From NCBI GenBank assembly GCA_007122045.1, contig SKJM01000625.1, positions 1 to 8,742 on the forward strand: a stretch of 8,742 bases of DNA. Reading direction: 5' to 3'. A program made the position numbers and the translations under genes. Positions 1-6,468 of the stretch are shown in pieces; position 1 is the stretch's first letter; the number at the start of each line of letters is the position of its first letter. The notes beneath the pieces are model-generated. The model did not search any database. It had not been told where the DNA came from and was given only the letters and a program-made list of their open reading frames with translations. Origin of the DNA: Planctomycetales bacterium (GTDB taxonomy: Bacteria > Planctomycetota > Planctomycetia > Pirellulales > Thermoguttaceae).

Positions 1-690
1 ATCCGCGCGGCGGGGGGATTGAAGAGCATCTCGGGCGAGCCGCTGTCGTACGTCTATACCCACAAGGAGGGCTTCCAACCCCTGGAACCCCTCGATTACG
101 ACTTCCCCGCCCTTGCCCGAAAACTGCTCGACGCACGGCCGGGGATCCACCTTTCGGTCACCTCGCCGATCAACCTGCTGCGGGAGGTGTTCACCGTGAA
201 GGGGGCGGGGCCCGTGTTTCGCAAGGGAAGCGAGGTGCTGTGCTTCCCCCGCCTCGAGGGCGTCGACCGCCGCCGGCTGGCGGAACTGCTCGAGACGAGC
301 TTCGGGAAGAGGCTGAAGAGCCCCGCGTGCCTCGACCGGGTCAGCGTGGCGTACCTGGAAAAGGACTATCGGGGGGCGGTGTTGCTCGAGGAGCATCCGG
401 ACGGACATCTTCTGTCGAAATTTGCGGTCGGCCGCGAGGCGCGGGGCGAGGGCCTGGCCCTGGAACTGTGGCGCGAGGTCTCCCGCCGGCACCGCGCGCT
501 GTTCTGGCGCTCGGATGCGGCCAACCCCTTCAATTCGTGGTACCATCGGAATGCCGACGGCCACCACGTGGCCGGCAAGTGGCAGGTCTTCTGGCGCGGC
601 GTTCCCATTACCGCCATTTCCGGCATCATCGAATACTGCACCCACCGGGAAGAGGACTTCCTCGAACCGGAATCGACATACCCGCCGTGA
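1..690 (+). CDS. Bifunctional acetylglutamate kinase / N-acetylglutamate synthase, C-terminal part (5' end outside window)
   Basis: The reading frame is open from base 1, so the true start lies upstream; a TTG at 19 is unlikely to be the start because recognisable domain sequence already surrounds it. The product would make N-acetylglutamate from acetyl-CoA and glutamate, the first step of arginine synthesis, in the cytoplasm. The stretch SPINLLREVFTVKGAG matches the end of the amino-acid-kinase domain and the linker of NAGS/NAGK fusion enzymes (known from Xanthomonadales, related to vertebrate NAGS). The remaining ~150 residues match the NAT domain (DUF619/GNAT): a SFGKRL segment, LLSKFAV, GEGLALELW (acyl-CoA loop region), FWRSDAANPFNSWY and KWQVFWRG. 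The usual GAGTLIRRG linker reads GAGPVFRKG. The gene is convergent with the isomerase gene, leaving 8 bases between the stops. It could also be a synthase with an inactive kinase domain; that part is not visible. Confidence 0.85.
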   Translation: MRAAGGLKSISGEPLSYVYTHKEGFQPLEPLDYDFPALARKLLDARPGIHLSVTSPINLLREVFTVKGAGPVFRKGSEVLCFPRLEGVDRRRLAELLETSFGKRLKSPACLDRVSVAYLEKDYRGAVLLEEHPDGHLLSKFAVGREARGEGLALELWREVSRRHRALFWRSDAANPFNSWYHRNADGHHVAGKWQVFWRGVPITAISGIIEYCTHREEDFLEPESTYPP

Positions 691-698
691 GCATCTCT

Positions 699-1538
699 TC
701 AGGAGCCGACGTCCAGCCGCCGCGAGATGTCGCGGAGGAATCTCCGGCCGCGGCGGGCGCCGTCGAGGGTGGCCTGCGGGTCGTCCCGGCCGGCCACCTC
801 GAGGATAATCGCCCCGTGGAAGCCGATCCGGACCATCTGGCGGAGCAGGCGGTGCCAGTCGATGCGGCCGTCGCCGGGCGGCAGATGATCGTCGCCCCTG
901 CCGTGGTTGTCCGTGGCGTGCATCATCCACAGGTGGCCGGAAAGTTTGTGGGCGACGGTTCGCAGGTCGCCGGAGAGGTGGGCGTGCCCCGTGTCGAGAC
1001 AGATGCCCACCTCGGTCGTCTCCAGGGCGCCGAGCAGCCACAGCAGGTCGCGCACCCGGCCGGAAAACAAGTGCGGCAGCATGTTTTCCAACACCAGCGC
1101 GGCGCCCCGCTCGCGGCACGCGCGGGACACCTCGGTGAGCACCTCGGCGGCGTTCTCCATGCGGCGGAAGCGTTCATGTTCGGGAAAGCCGCCCTTCTCG
1201 GGCCCCGGGTGGATGACGAGGTAGTGAACGCCGAGGTGCCCGGCCGCGTCGGCGGCGCGCATCAACTCGTCGCGCGCGTGGCCGCGACGCTGCCAGTCCA
1301 TCGACGTGATGTCGATCTCGTCGGCGAAGGGGGCGTGCAGCGAGTACGGCTCCAGGCCCAGCTCGTCGATCCGGCGCCGGGCGGCATGAACGGCCTCCAG
1401 GTTATGGTAGTCGAGATGCGCGGGAAAGGAGCATACCTCGATCAGCCCGAAGCCGCTGTTGCGGATCGGCTCCAGGCATTCAAAGATGCTCGTCTGGTAG
1501 AAACAGCCCGTGGACAGGCCGACTGGCCAATCGCTCAT
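699..1538 (-). CDS. Sugar phosphate isomerase/epimerase-like TIM-barrel protein (AP endonuclease 2 superfamily)
   Basis: 279-residue cytoplasmic protein of the xylose-isomerase-like TIM barrel superfamily, a usual length for the family. Members bind a divalent metal and isomerise or epimerise sugars and sugar acids; a few act on DNA (endonuclease IV). Visible metal-site motifs are HPGPE (110-114), LENM with Glu151, CLDTGHAHL with Asp182 and His185, HATDNHGRGDDHLPPGDG from His207 with Asp210 and His219, and ILEV with Glu247; the GDGRIDW turn at 222-228 is typical. The start is the ATG at 1538 because AAAGGAG lies 5 bases upstream; a TTG at 1556 in the same frame has no such site. No signal peptide. 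It is the last gene of the pfkB-primase-isomerase unit and its first 59 bases lie inside the primase reading frame. The substrate cannot be told; a DNA-repair role is less likely because the sequence looks like the sugar-isomerase branch. Confidence 0.85.
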   Translation of the reverse strand: MSDWPVGLSTGCFYQTSIFECLEPIRNSGFGLIEVCSFPAHLDYHNLEAVHAARRRIDELGLEPYSLHAPFADEIDITSMDWQRRGHARDELMRAADAAGHLGVHYLVIHPGPEKGGFPEHERFRRMENAAEVLTEVSRACRERGAALVLENMLPHLFSGRVRDLLWLLGALETTEVGICLDTGHAHLSGDLRTVAHKLSGHLWMMHATDNHGRGDDHLPPGDGRIDWHRLLRQMVRIGFHGAIILEVAGRDDPQATLDGARRGRRFLRDISRRLDVGS

Positions 1539-2934
1539 GGCGTCTCCTTTCGGCAAGCGAAGTTCGGTAGCGCGGCAACGAACCGTTGCACGACGCGGGC
1601 GAGCAGAAGCCGATCGCCCGAACGTCCTGGCAGCAAAACTCCTCCAGCGTGTCGAGCCCGGCGACGATCAGTCCGGTAAACAGCCGGGTGTAAACGTCGG
1701 CCCGGGCGGCGGCATCGTAATGATAGAACGTATCGCCCCAACCGAAGTCGCGTTCGTACTTCGAACGGATCAGTCCGGCAATGTGCCGCGGGTGCCACCC
1801 CAGCGCAAGCAGCGAGCGGACGACGTGCCGGATGCCGGCCGGCTTCAGCAGCGCGTCGTTCGGCTGCGTGAGAATGCGGCGGGCGCAGGGCGGCAGGGGA
1901 TCGAGCGGGGTGCGGTCGTAGGTCTGCGGCCACCGGTCCGGCGGTTCGTGCTCCTGGCTGTAGAACCAGCGGTGAAACGCCGACGACGACGACGCGGCAT
2001 AGGCCTCGACCAACCGCCCGGTGCCCTCGCTCTGGTCGGGAATTTCGGTGGAAGCGGTTCGGGCCAGTTCGGCCGCCAACAGCGGGTCGCGCATGGCCAG
2101 CACCCCCTGCCGCTGGTCCATTTCGAACAGCGGCACCGGGAACAGCGGCGGCAGGTCGTCGACGATGTGGTTTCCCAGCGCCGCCCGCCGCTGCCGCGGC
2201 TTATGATACACGCTGAAGGGGATGCGAATGGTGCGCGTGTGCAAGGGGTCGCCGTACTCGGACAGGTCGAAGCTGACCACCTCCCGGCCGCGGATACCCC
2301 GGGTGGTTTCCACGTCGGTCAATTGAACCGGGATGGGGCACCGGAACCCCGGATCGCCGAGGACCCGGTGCGCGAGGTATTCGACCAGTTGGCCGGCGCC
2401 GGCAAACGCCGCGCCCGCCTCGACCCCCACCGCCTGCCCGTGCGGCGTCCGAGGCTGCTGGTAGATTTCGCGAAGTGTGCCGGGCAGCGCGCCCAACTCA
2501 GCCAACCGCCGGAAGGCCGGGCTGTCCCGCCCGACGCGCCACACCAGGTGGTGGCCGCGCCCGCTGAGAAGGTGCAGCGGCGCAATGCCGTGCGTGAGCA
2601 AGAGCCTCTGAAGGCAGCGAACCAGTGGACCCTGGAGTTCCAAGGACCGCTCCGGATCGATATAGGGTTCGGCCGGGTAATCGAAGTTCACGTACTCGAG
2701 GTCGACGTGGATGAGCAGGGACCGCCAATCCCAAAGCGACCGCATCACCTCCAGGCCCTGCTCCAGACACGCCCACAGTTCACCGGGCGCCCGGGGCCGG
2801 AAGTCGGGCATCTCCAGGCTCCCATCCGCCACCAGGTACGCGCACGTAACCCCTTCCAGGCACGGACCGCCGAGAAACTCGACCATCCGCTGGCGCACTT
2901 CCGGCCGGCTGTAGTAGTGTTGAAGGTTCGACAT
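1480..2934 (-). CDS. Archaeo-eukaryotic-type primase: PriS-like catalytic domain fused to PriL-like Fe-S domain
   Basis: 484 residues from the ATG at 2934; a TTG at 2943 would add three residues, and neither has a clear ribosome site, so coupling to pfkB, which stops 20 bases upstream, is likely. The N-terminal half has the archaeo-eukaryotic primase (AEP) motifs: IHVDLEY (Asp78, Glu80; metal site, DxE form as in PrimPol), LSGRGHHLVW (124-133, the SGxGxH nucleotide-binding motif), and VSFDLSEYGD (Asp223) followed by RIPFSVYHKP (237-246), which resembles the RLPgSlHgK strand of primases. The C-terminal part has PPC (Cys350), then FCCQDVRAIGFCSPASC (Cys434/435, 444, 449), a spacing like the [4Fe-4S] domain of the primase large subunit PriL; a helical GIRHVVRSLLALGWHPRHI segment between them fits. 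Expected role: de novo primer or DNA synthesis in the cytoplasm. No helicase or nuclease domain. The last ~35 residues (after Cys449) are basic, unlike known domains, and overlap the next gene. Family assignment is by eye from motifs. Confidence 0.7.
   Translation of the reverse strand: MSNLQHYYSRPEVRQRMVEFLGGPCLEGVTCAYLVADGSLEMPDFRPRAPGELWACLEQGLEVMRSLWDWRSLLIHVDLEYVNFDYPAEPYIDPERSLELQGPLVRCLQRLLLTHGIAPLHLLSGRGHHLVWRVGRDSPAFRRLAELGALPGTLREIYQQPRTPHGQAVGVEAGAAFAGAGQLVEYLAHRVLGDPGFRCPIPVQLTDVETTRGIRGREVVSFDLSEYGDPLHTRTIRIPFSVYHKPRQRRAALGNHIVDDLPPLFPVPLFEMDQRQGVLAMRDPLLAAELARTASTEIPDQSEGTGRLVEAYAASSSSAFHRWFYSQEHEPPDRWPQTYDRTPLDPLPPCARRILTQPNDALLKPAGIRHVVRSLLALGWHPRHIAGLIRSKYERDFGWGDTFYHYDAAARADVYTRLFTGLIVAGLDTLEEFCCQDVRAIGFCSPASCNGSLPRYRTSLAERRRHERLASRPVHGLFLPDEHL
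1544..1550 (-). promoter_or_regulatory. Ribosome binding site that fixes the isomerase start
   Basis: On the - strand the sequence AAAGGAG is followed by 5 bases and ATG at 1538. It lies inside the 3' part of the primase gene, so the isomerase is probably translated from the same mRNA with its own initiation. This decides against the TTG at 1556. Confidence 0.75.
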
Positions 2935-2954
2935 CTGGTGCAAGAAGCCCTATT

Positions 2955-3878
2955 TCATGACATTGCGTGGTACAGCCGTTCGGCGTCCTCTCGGCGGCAC
3001 AGTTCGGTTCCACCGGTCATCACAGCGGCCGAACCCGCGGCCACGCCGAATCGCAGGGCGTCTTCGAGGGCCTTGCCGCGGGCCAACGCGAGAACGAGCC
3101 CGGCCACCATGCTGTCGCCGGCGCCCACCTTGCTGTGAATGGTTACCGTCGGGGCGCGGACGTGCCGGTGCGCGTCGGCCGTGGTCAGCACGGCCCCGCC
3201 GGAGCCCAGCGAGGTGACCACCGCTTGGACCTCTCCCCGGTCGATCAGCGATCGGGCGACCTCGCGGATTTGCCGGTCGTCCTCGACTTCCCGGCCCGCC
3301 AGGTGCCCCAACTCGCGCATGTTCGGCTTCACCAGGTACAACGGCGCTTCCAGGCCGCGCTTCAGGGGCCCTCCGCTGGTATCCAGCACCACCCGGCACG
3401 TCGACGGCATGGCGGCCGCCATTTGCGCATAAAAGTCGTCGTCGACCCCCGGTGGCAAACTGCCGCTGAGCACCAGGTACTCCGGCGGCGGGTCAATCGC
3501 GTGCAGCCGGTCCCGACACGTCTGAACCTCGCCCGCCGTCAGCGTGGCGCCGGGCATCCCAAAGCGGTACTGAAGCTCGCTGGAGCGTTCATACATGATC
3601 AGGTTCTCCCGCGTATGCGCTTCGATGCTGATGGGATTGTGAGAAATCCCCTCCTCATCGAGCAGTTGCTCGAGCAGTTGCCCGATGGCGCCGCCACACG
3701 TCCAATAGGCCGTGACCTCGCCGCCCAACTCGGTGATGGCGCGGGCCACGTTCAGGCCGCCGCCGCCCGGGTGGTACTCGGGATCCTCGCAGCGCAACTT
3801 GCGTTCCGCAACGACCTGTTGAACCGCGCTGTTTTTGTCGACGGCCGGATTGACCGTCAGGGTGACGATGGGTGGCAT
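2955..3878 (-). CDS. pfkB: 6-phosphofructokinase II (PfkB/ribokinase family)
   Basis: 307-residue cytoplasmic kinase that phosphorylates fructose 6-phosphate to fructose 1,6-bisphosphate with ATP. The sequence follows E. coli Pfk-2 closely along its whole length: VNPAVDK (Asp14), ERKLRC (Lys27), HPGGGGLNVARAI (36-48, PfkB signature 1), AHTRENL (Arg90), LVLSGSLPPGV (135-145), VLDTSGG, YLVKPNMREL, and SKVGAGDSMVAG (249-260, signature 2 with catalytic-base Asp255). Related 1-phosphofructokinase or tagatose-6-phosphate kinase is possible but the fit is best to PfkB. The start chosen is the ATG at 3878, which has AGGA 7 bases upstream and gives the family's usual N-terminus; an ATG at 3899 and a GTG/ATG-type start near 3968 would add non-homologous residues and lack a ribosome site, and the latter lies in repeat DNA. 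First gene of the - strand unit, 20 bases before the primase. Confidence 0.9.
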   Translation of the reverse strand: MPPIVTLTVNPAVDKNSAVQQVVAERKLRCEDPEYHPGGGGLNVARAITELGGEVTAYWTCGGAIGQLLEQLLDEEGISHNPISIEAHTRENLIMYERSSELQYRFGMPGATLTAGEVQTCRDRLHAIDPPPEYLVLSGSLPPGVDDDFYAQMAAAMPSTCRVVLDTSGGPLKRGLEAPLYLVKPNMRELGHLAGREVEDDRQIREVARSLIDRGEVQAVVTSLGSGGAVLTTADAHRHVRAPTVTIHSKVGAGDSMVAGLVLALARGKALEDALRFGVAAGSAAVMTGGTELCRREDAERLYHAMS

Positions 3879-3951
3879 GGGTTGGTCCTGAGGGTTCATG
3901 GTCGAGGAAGGCGGTAGAGCGAACTGATCGGCGGGCCGTAAGGTCATCGTC

Positions 3952-4044
3952 GTCGGATGGACATTCATGTCCGTTGCCAGCGCGACGGACAGGAATGTCC
4001 ATCCGACACCGTGCGCTGCCGACGGACAGGAATGTCCATCCTAC
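3952..4044. repeat. Hairpin repeat cluster, family A (three copies)
   Basis: Three copies of a ~22-base near-palindromic unit with core GGACAGGAATGTCCATCC (internal arms GGACA / TGTCC). The first copy (3952-3974) is inverted relative to the second (3985-4007), with a 10-base spacer, so the pair can fold into a ~22-bp stem with one or two mismatches. The third copy (4022-4044) is a direct repeat of the second at a 37-base period and ends in CCTAC. The cluster lies within 75 bases of the pfkB start. No open frame, tRNA-like or transposase sequence is seen. It resembles REP/MITE-like dispersed palindromes; other copies in the genome are expected but not visible here. Confidence 0.85.
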
Positions 4045-4206
4045 AGGTTGGCGCCGACCTGCCGCCGCGCCGGCGGCGCGACCCAATGGGCCGTGGACCA
4101 ATCGCCTGCAAACGTCATACCGTTGCCCCGGAAGGCGGCGCAGTGGCACGGAAGTTGCACCTATTTCGGGTATTTCGCCCGAATCGTGTGGGCTCCGGCG
4201 TCCGGT

Positions 4207-4212
4207 GGGAGG
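4207..4212 (+). promoter_or_regulatory. Ribosome binding site that fixes the ftsH start
   Basis: GGGAGG lies 6 bases before the ATG at 4219. It supports this start over in-frame upstream codons that would run translation through the intergenic repeats. Confidence 0.8.
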
Positions 4213-4218
4213 ACAGCA

Positions 4219-6195
4219 ATGGAAGAAGGTAAGCAGAAATCAGGCAATGGCAACCAGGCGGAGCACCGCCGGAAGGGTCTGGGAGAGGGAGTTCCGGTGG
4301 AGAAACTCGGTCCCTCCTCTTCCGGCCCGCCTCGCGGCTGGATTCTCTGGCTCGTACTGCTTGGCGCCCTGGCCGCCGTGTTGCTGTACCGGCGGCCCGG
4401 GGCGCAGGAGGAGCTTCCTAGTTGGGCCGCGTTCCGGCAAATCGCCCAAGAGGACGGATTCGTGGAAGGCAGCGTCGTCCTTCGCAATAATCGAATCGAC
4501 GCCGTGCTGGAACAGGACTTCACGTTCGACGAGGTCAAGGAGGAAACCGGCGAGGAATTGCCCGTCTACGTCCGCATCGACGAGGAAAATCGAGACTTTT
4601 ACCTCGGGCGGCTCGACGCACTCGACGTCGCGTGGCGCGATGAAACCGACGAGACGATGTGGCCCACCATCTTGCTCATGTGGGCGCCCTTTTTGCTGCT
4701 GCTGGCCTTGGGGGCATGGGCGCTCAGCCGGGCTCGGCAGGCGGCCGAAGGAGGACCGGCCGGGATGTTCGGCCAGTTCGCCCGCTCCCGGCACCGCGTC
4801 GCGAACAAGGAAACCGCGAATGTCCGCTTGGACGACGTGGCGGGCATCGATGAAGCCAAAGCGGAGGTGAATGAACTGATCGAGTTCCTCAAACGCCCGG
4901 CGCGGTTCCAGGCGCTGGGGGCCCGAGCCCCCCGCGGCGTACTGCTTCAGGGCCCGCCCGGCTGCGGAAAGACCCTGCTGGCCCGGGCCATCGCCGGCGA
5001 GGCCGACGTGCCGTTCTTTTCCATTTCAGGCTCCGACTTCATGGAGATGTTCGTGGGCGTGGGGGCCAGCCGGGTTCGCGACCTGTTCGCCAACGCGAAA
5101 CGCAACGCGCCTTGTATCATCTTCCTGGACGAGATCGATTCGGTGGGCCGCAAACGCGGCGGCGAGGCCAACATCGGCGGCGGCCACGGCGAGCGGGAAC
5201 AGACGCTCAACGCCATCTTGTCGGAAATGGACGGCTTCGAGCCCACCGACCAGGTGATCGTCATCGCGGCCACCAACCGGCCCGACGTGCTCGATCCGGC
5301 GTTGACCCGCCGCGGGCGGTTCGACCGGCCGGTGACGGTTCCGTTGCCCGACGTGCGCGGCCGGAAGGGCATTCTGCAGATCCACGCCGGCAAAGTGCGG
5401 CTGGGCGAGGACGTCGACTTCGACGATCTGGCCCGATCCACGCCCATGTTCTCCGGCGCCGACCTGGCCGCCATGGTCAATGAGGCGGCCATCATCGCGG
5501 CGGTCAAAGGCGAGAACCGCGTGCGGATGGACTGCCTGCGGGAAGCCCGCGACAAGGTCCGCTTCGGCCGGGCCATGAAGAGCCGAAAAATCGAGGAGGA
5601 CCAGCGGCTGAAGAGCGCCTATCATGAGGCGGGCCATGCCGTGGTGCAAGTGACGCTCGAGCACGCCGACCCCATTGAGAAGGTCACCATCGTGCCCCGC
5701 GGCCGCGCCCTCGGCGGCACCTTCGCCCTGCCCGAGAAAGACCGCTACAGCCTCGGGCGGCACTACCTGGAGGCCACCATCCGGGTCGCCTGTGCCGGCA
5801 GGGTCGCCGAGGCGGAGAAGGCGGGCGACGCCTCCTCCGGAGCGGCCGACGACATCAAACGCGTCACCGCCATGGCCCGGAAAATGGTGCTCGAATGGGG
5901 CATGTCGGAGCGTCTCGGGTTCATCCAATACGCCGATGAGGAACAGGAATCGCTGGCGCATCCCCTCATGCAAAGACGCTCGGAGCGGACTGCCGCCGAA
6001 GCCGACGAGGAGGTGCGCCGCGTGGTCGGCGAGGCCTACACCGACGCCGAGCGCATCGTGCGGGAACACTGGGACGCCGTCACGGCGATCGCCGAAGCGC
6101 TGTTGGAGAAGGAAAGCCTCCTGGCCGACGAGGTCCACCAACTCGTGCAGGCGAAAACCGGACAGGACACCCCCCGGGCCCCGGCGGTCGGATAA
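4219..6195 (+). CDS. ftsH: FtsH-family membrane-anchored ATP-dependent zinc metalloprotease
   Basis: 658-residue protein that unfolds and degrades membrane and short-lived cytosolic proteins as an inner-membrane hexamer. Order of parts: hydrophilic N-terminus (1-40), membrane segment 1 (41-57), short periplasmic domain (about 58-147), membrane segment 2 (148-169), AAA+ domain with Walker A GPPGCGKT (245-252), pore loop FVG (278-280), Walker B IIFLDEID (300-307) and the second region of homology [19 protein letters not shown] (352-370), then the M41 protease domain with HEAGH (469-473) and the third zinc ligand Asp545 in SSGAADDI. Length is normal for the family. Differences: Cys replaces the usual Thr in Walker A, and the stretch AEAEKAGDA replaces the common AEELVFG after the AGR motif, which suggests a divergent paralogue of the main FtsH. 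Monocistronic; divergent from pfkB and convergent with the sulfatase gene. All catalytic residues are present. Confidence 0.95.
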   Translation: MEEGKQKSGNGNQAEHRRKGLGEGVPVEKLGPSSSGPPRGWILWLVLLGALAAVLLYRRPGAQEELPSWAAFRQIAQEDGFVEGSVVLRNNRIDAVLEQDFTFDEVKEETGEELPVYVRIDEENRDFYLGRLDALDVAWRDETDETMWPTILLMWAPFLLLLALGAWALSRARQAAEGGPAGMFGQFARSRHRVANKETANVRLDDVAGIDEAKAEVNELIEFLKRPARFQALGARAPRGVLLQGPPGCGKTLLARAIAGEADVPFFSISGSDFMEMFVGVGASRVRDLFANAKRNAPCIIFLDEIDSVGRKRGGEANIGGGHGEREQTLNAILSEMDGFEPTDQVIVIAATNRPDVLDPALTRRGRFDRPVTVPLPDVRGRKGILQIHAGKVRLGEDVDFDDLARSTPMFSGADLAAMVNEAAIIAAVKGENRVRMDCLREARDKVRFGRAMKSRKIEEDQRLKSAYHEAGHAVVQVTLEHADPIEKVTIVPRGRALGGTFALPEKDRYSLGRHYLEATIRVACAGRVAEAEKAGDASSGAADDIKRVTAMARKMVLEWGMSERLGFIQYADEEQESLAHPLMQRRSERTAAEADEEVRRVVGEAYTDAERIVREHWDAVTAIAEALLEKESLLADEVHQLVQAKTGQDTPRAPAVG

Positions 6196-6212
6196 AGGCC
6201 GCGCAAAAGGTG

Positions 6213-6333
6213 TGGGACAGGCTTTCAGCCTGTCAACGCAAATCGACAGGCTGAAAGCCTGTCCTACAATTCCCGCCGACAGGCTGAAAGCCTGTCCTAC
6301 AATTGACGCTGACAGGCTGAAAGCCTGTCCTAC
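6213..6333. repeat. Hairpin repeat cluster, family B (four copies)
   Basis: Four copies of the 19-base hairpin GACAGGCTGAAAGCCTGTC (8-bp perfect stem, GAA loop). Copies at 6245-6263, 6278-6296 and 6311-6329 are direct repeats at an exact 33-base period, each followed by CTAC and, for the first two, AATT. The copy at 6216-6234 is the reverse complement, so the cluster is bounded by oppositely oriented ends. The 14-base spacers differ in part (CTACAATTCCCGCC, CTACAATTGACGCT). The cluster sits 20 bases after the ftsH stop and before the convergent sulfatase stop. Stems could slow or end transcription from both sides, but no T-run follows them, so this is not a classical terminator. The remaining sequence to 6468 shows nothing recognisable. 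Confidence 0.9.
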
Positions 6334-6468
6334 GGAATTCTGGGATGGCCGGTCGGCCGAGGGCGGTGCGACAATCTGTCACGGATGCCGACACGTTGTC
6401 GCTGTCGGCGGCCTCGGCGCCCGGCCATCACAGGGGGCTACACCGTCCACCTCGGGCTGCGACGCCGG

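Larger units (their letters stand above)
3879..4218. other. Divergent intergenic region between pfkB and ftsH
   Basis: 340 bases without a gene, containing a hairpin-repeat cluster (3952-4044) on the pfkB side and about 170 bases of ordinary GC-rich DNA on the ftsH side. Promoters for both neighbours should be here, but I find no convincing -35/-10 pair: TTGCAC at 4155-4160 has no good -10 at 16-18 bases. A short inverted repeat CGCGCCGGCGGCGCG lies near 4067-4081. A reading frame runs through the region into ftsH, but it translates the repeats and is not supported as coding. Confidence 0.6.

Noticed and set aside
240..1679. + strand open frame of 479 codons spanning the argB-like/isomerase junction
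   Set aside because: It crosses two convergent, well-supported genes out of frame and has no homology I can see.
1510..3138. Long + strand open frame (542 codons) antisense to the primase gene
   Set aside because: The - strand frame carries primase motifs, while this one is Arg/Gln/Pro-rich with no domain; it also runs into pfkB antisense.
3879..3968. N-terminal extension of PfkB to 3968
   Set aside because: The extension translates repeat DNA, has no ribosome site, and known PfkB proteins start at the equivalent of 3878.
4155..4186. Promoter for ftsH with TTGCAC at 4155
   Set aside because: No -10-like hexamer at 16-18 bases; TATTTC at 4171 is only 10 bases away.
5026..6141. - strand open frame of 371 codons antisense to ftsH
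   Set aside because: The ftsH frame has every catalytic motif; the antisense frame is a composition artefact.
6245..6329. CRISPR array
   Set aside because: Repeats are only 19 bases, spacers 14 bases and similar to each other, there are only three direct copies, one more is inverted, and no cas gene is near.
6213..6333. Rho-independent terminator for ftsH
   Set aside because: The hairpins are strong but none is followed by a run of T on either strand; kept as repeats with only a possible effect on transcription.
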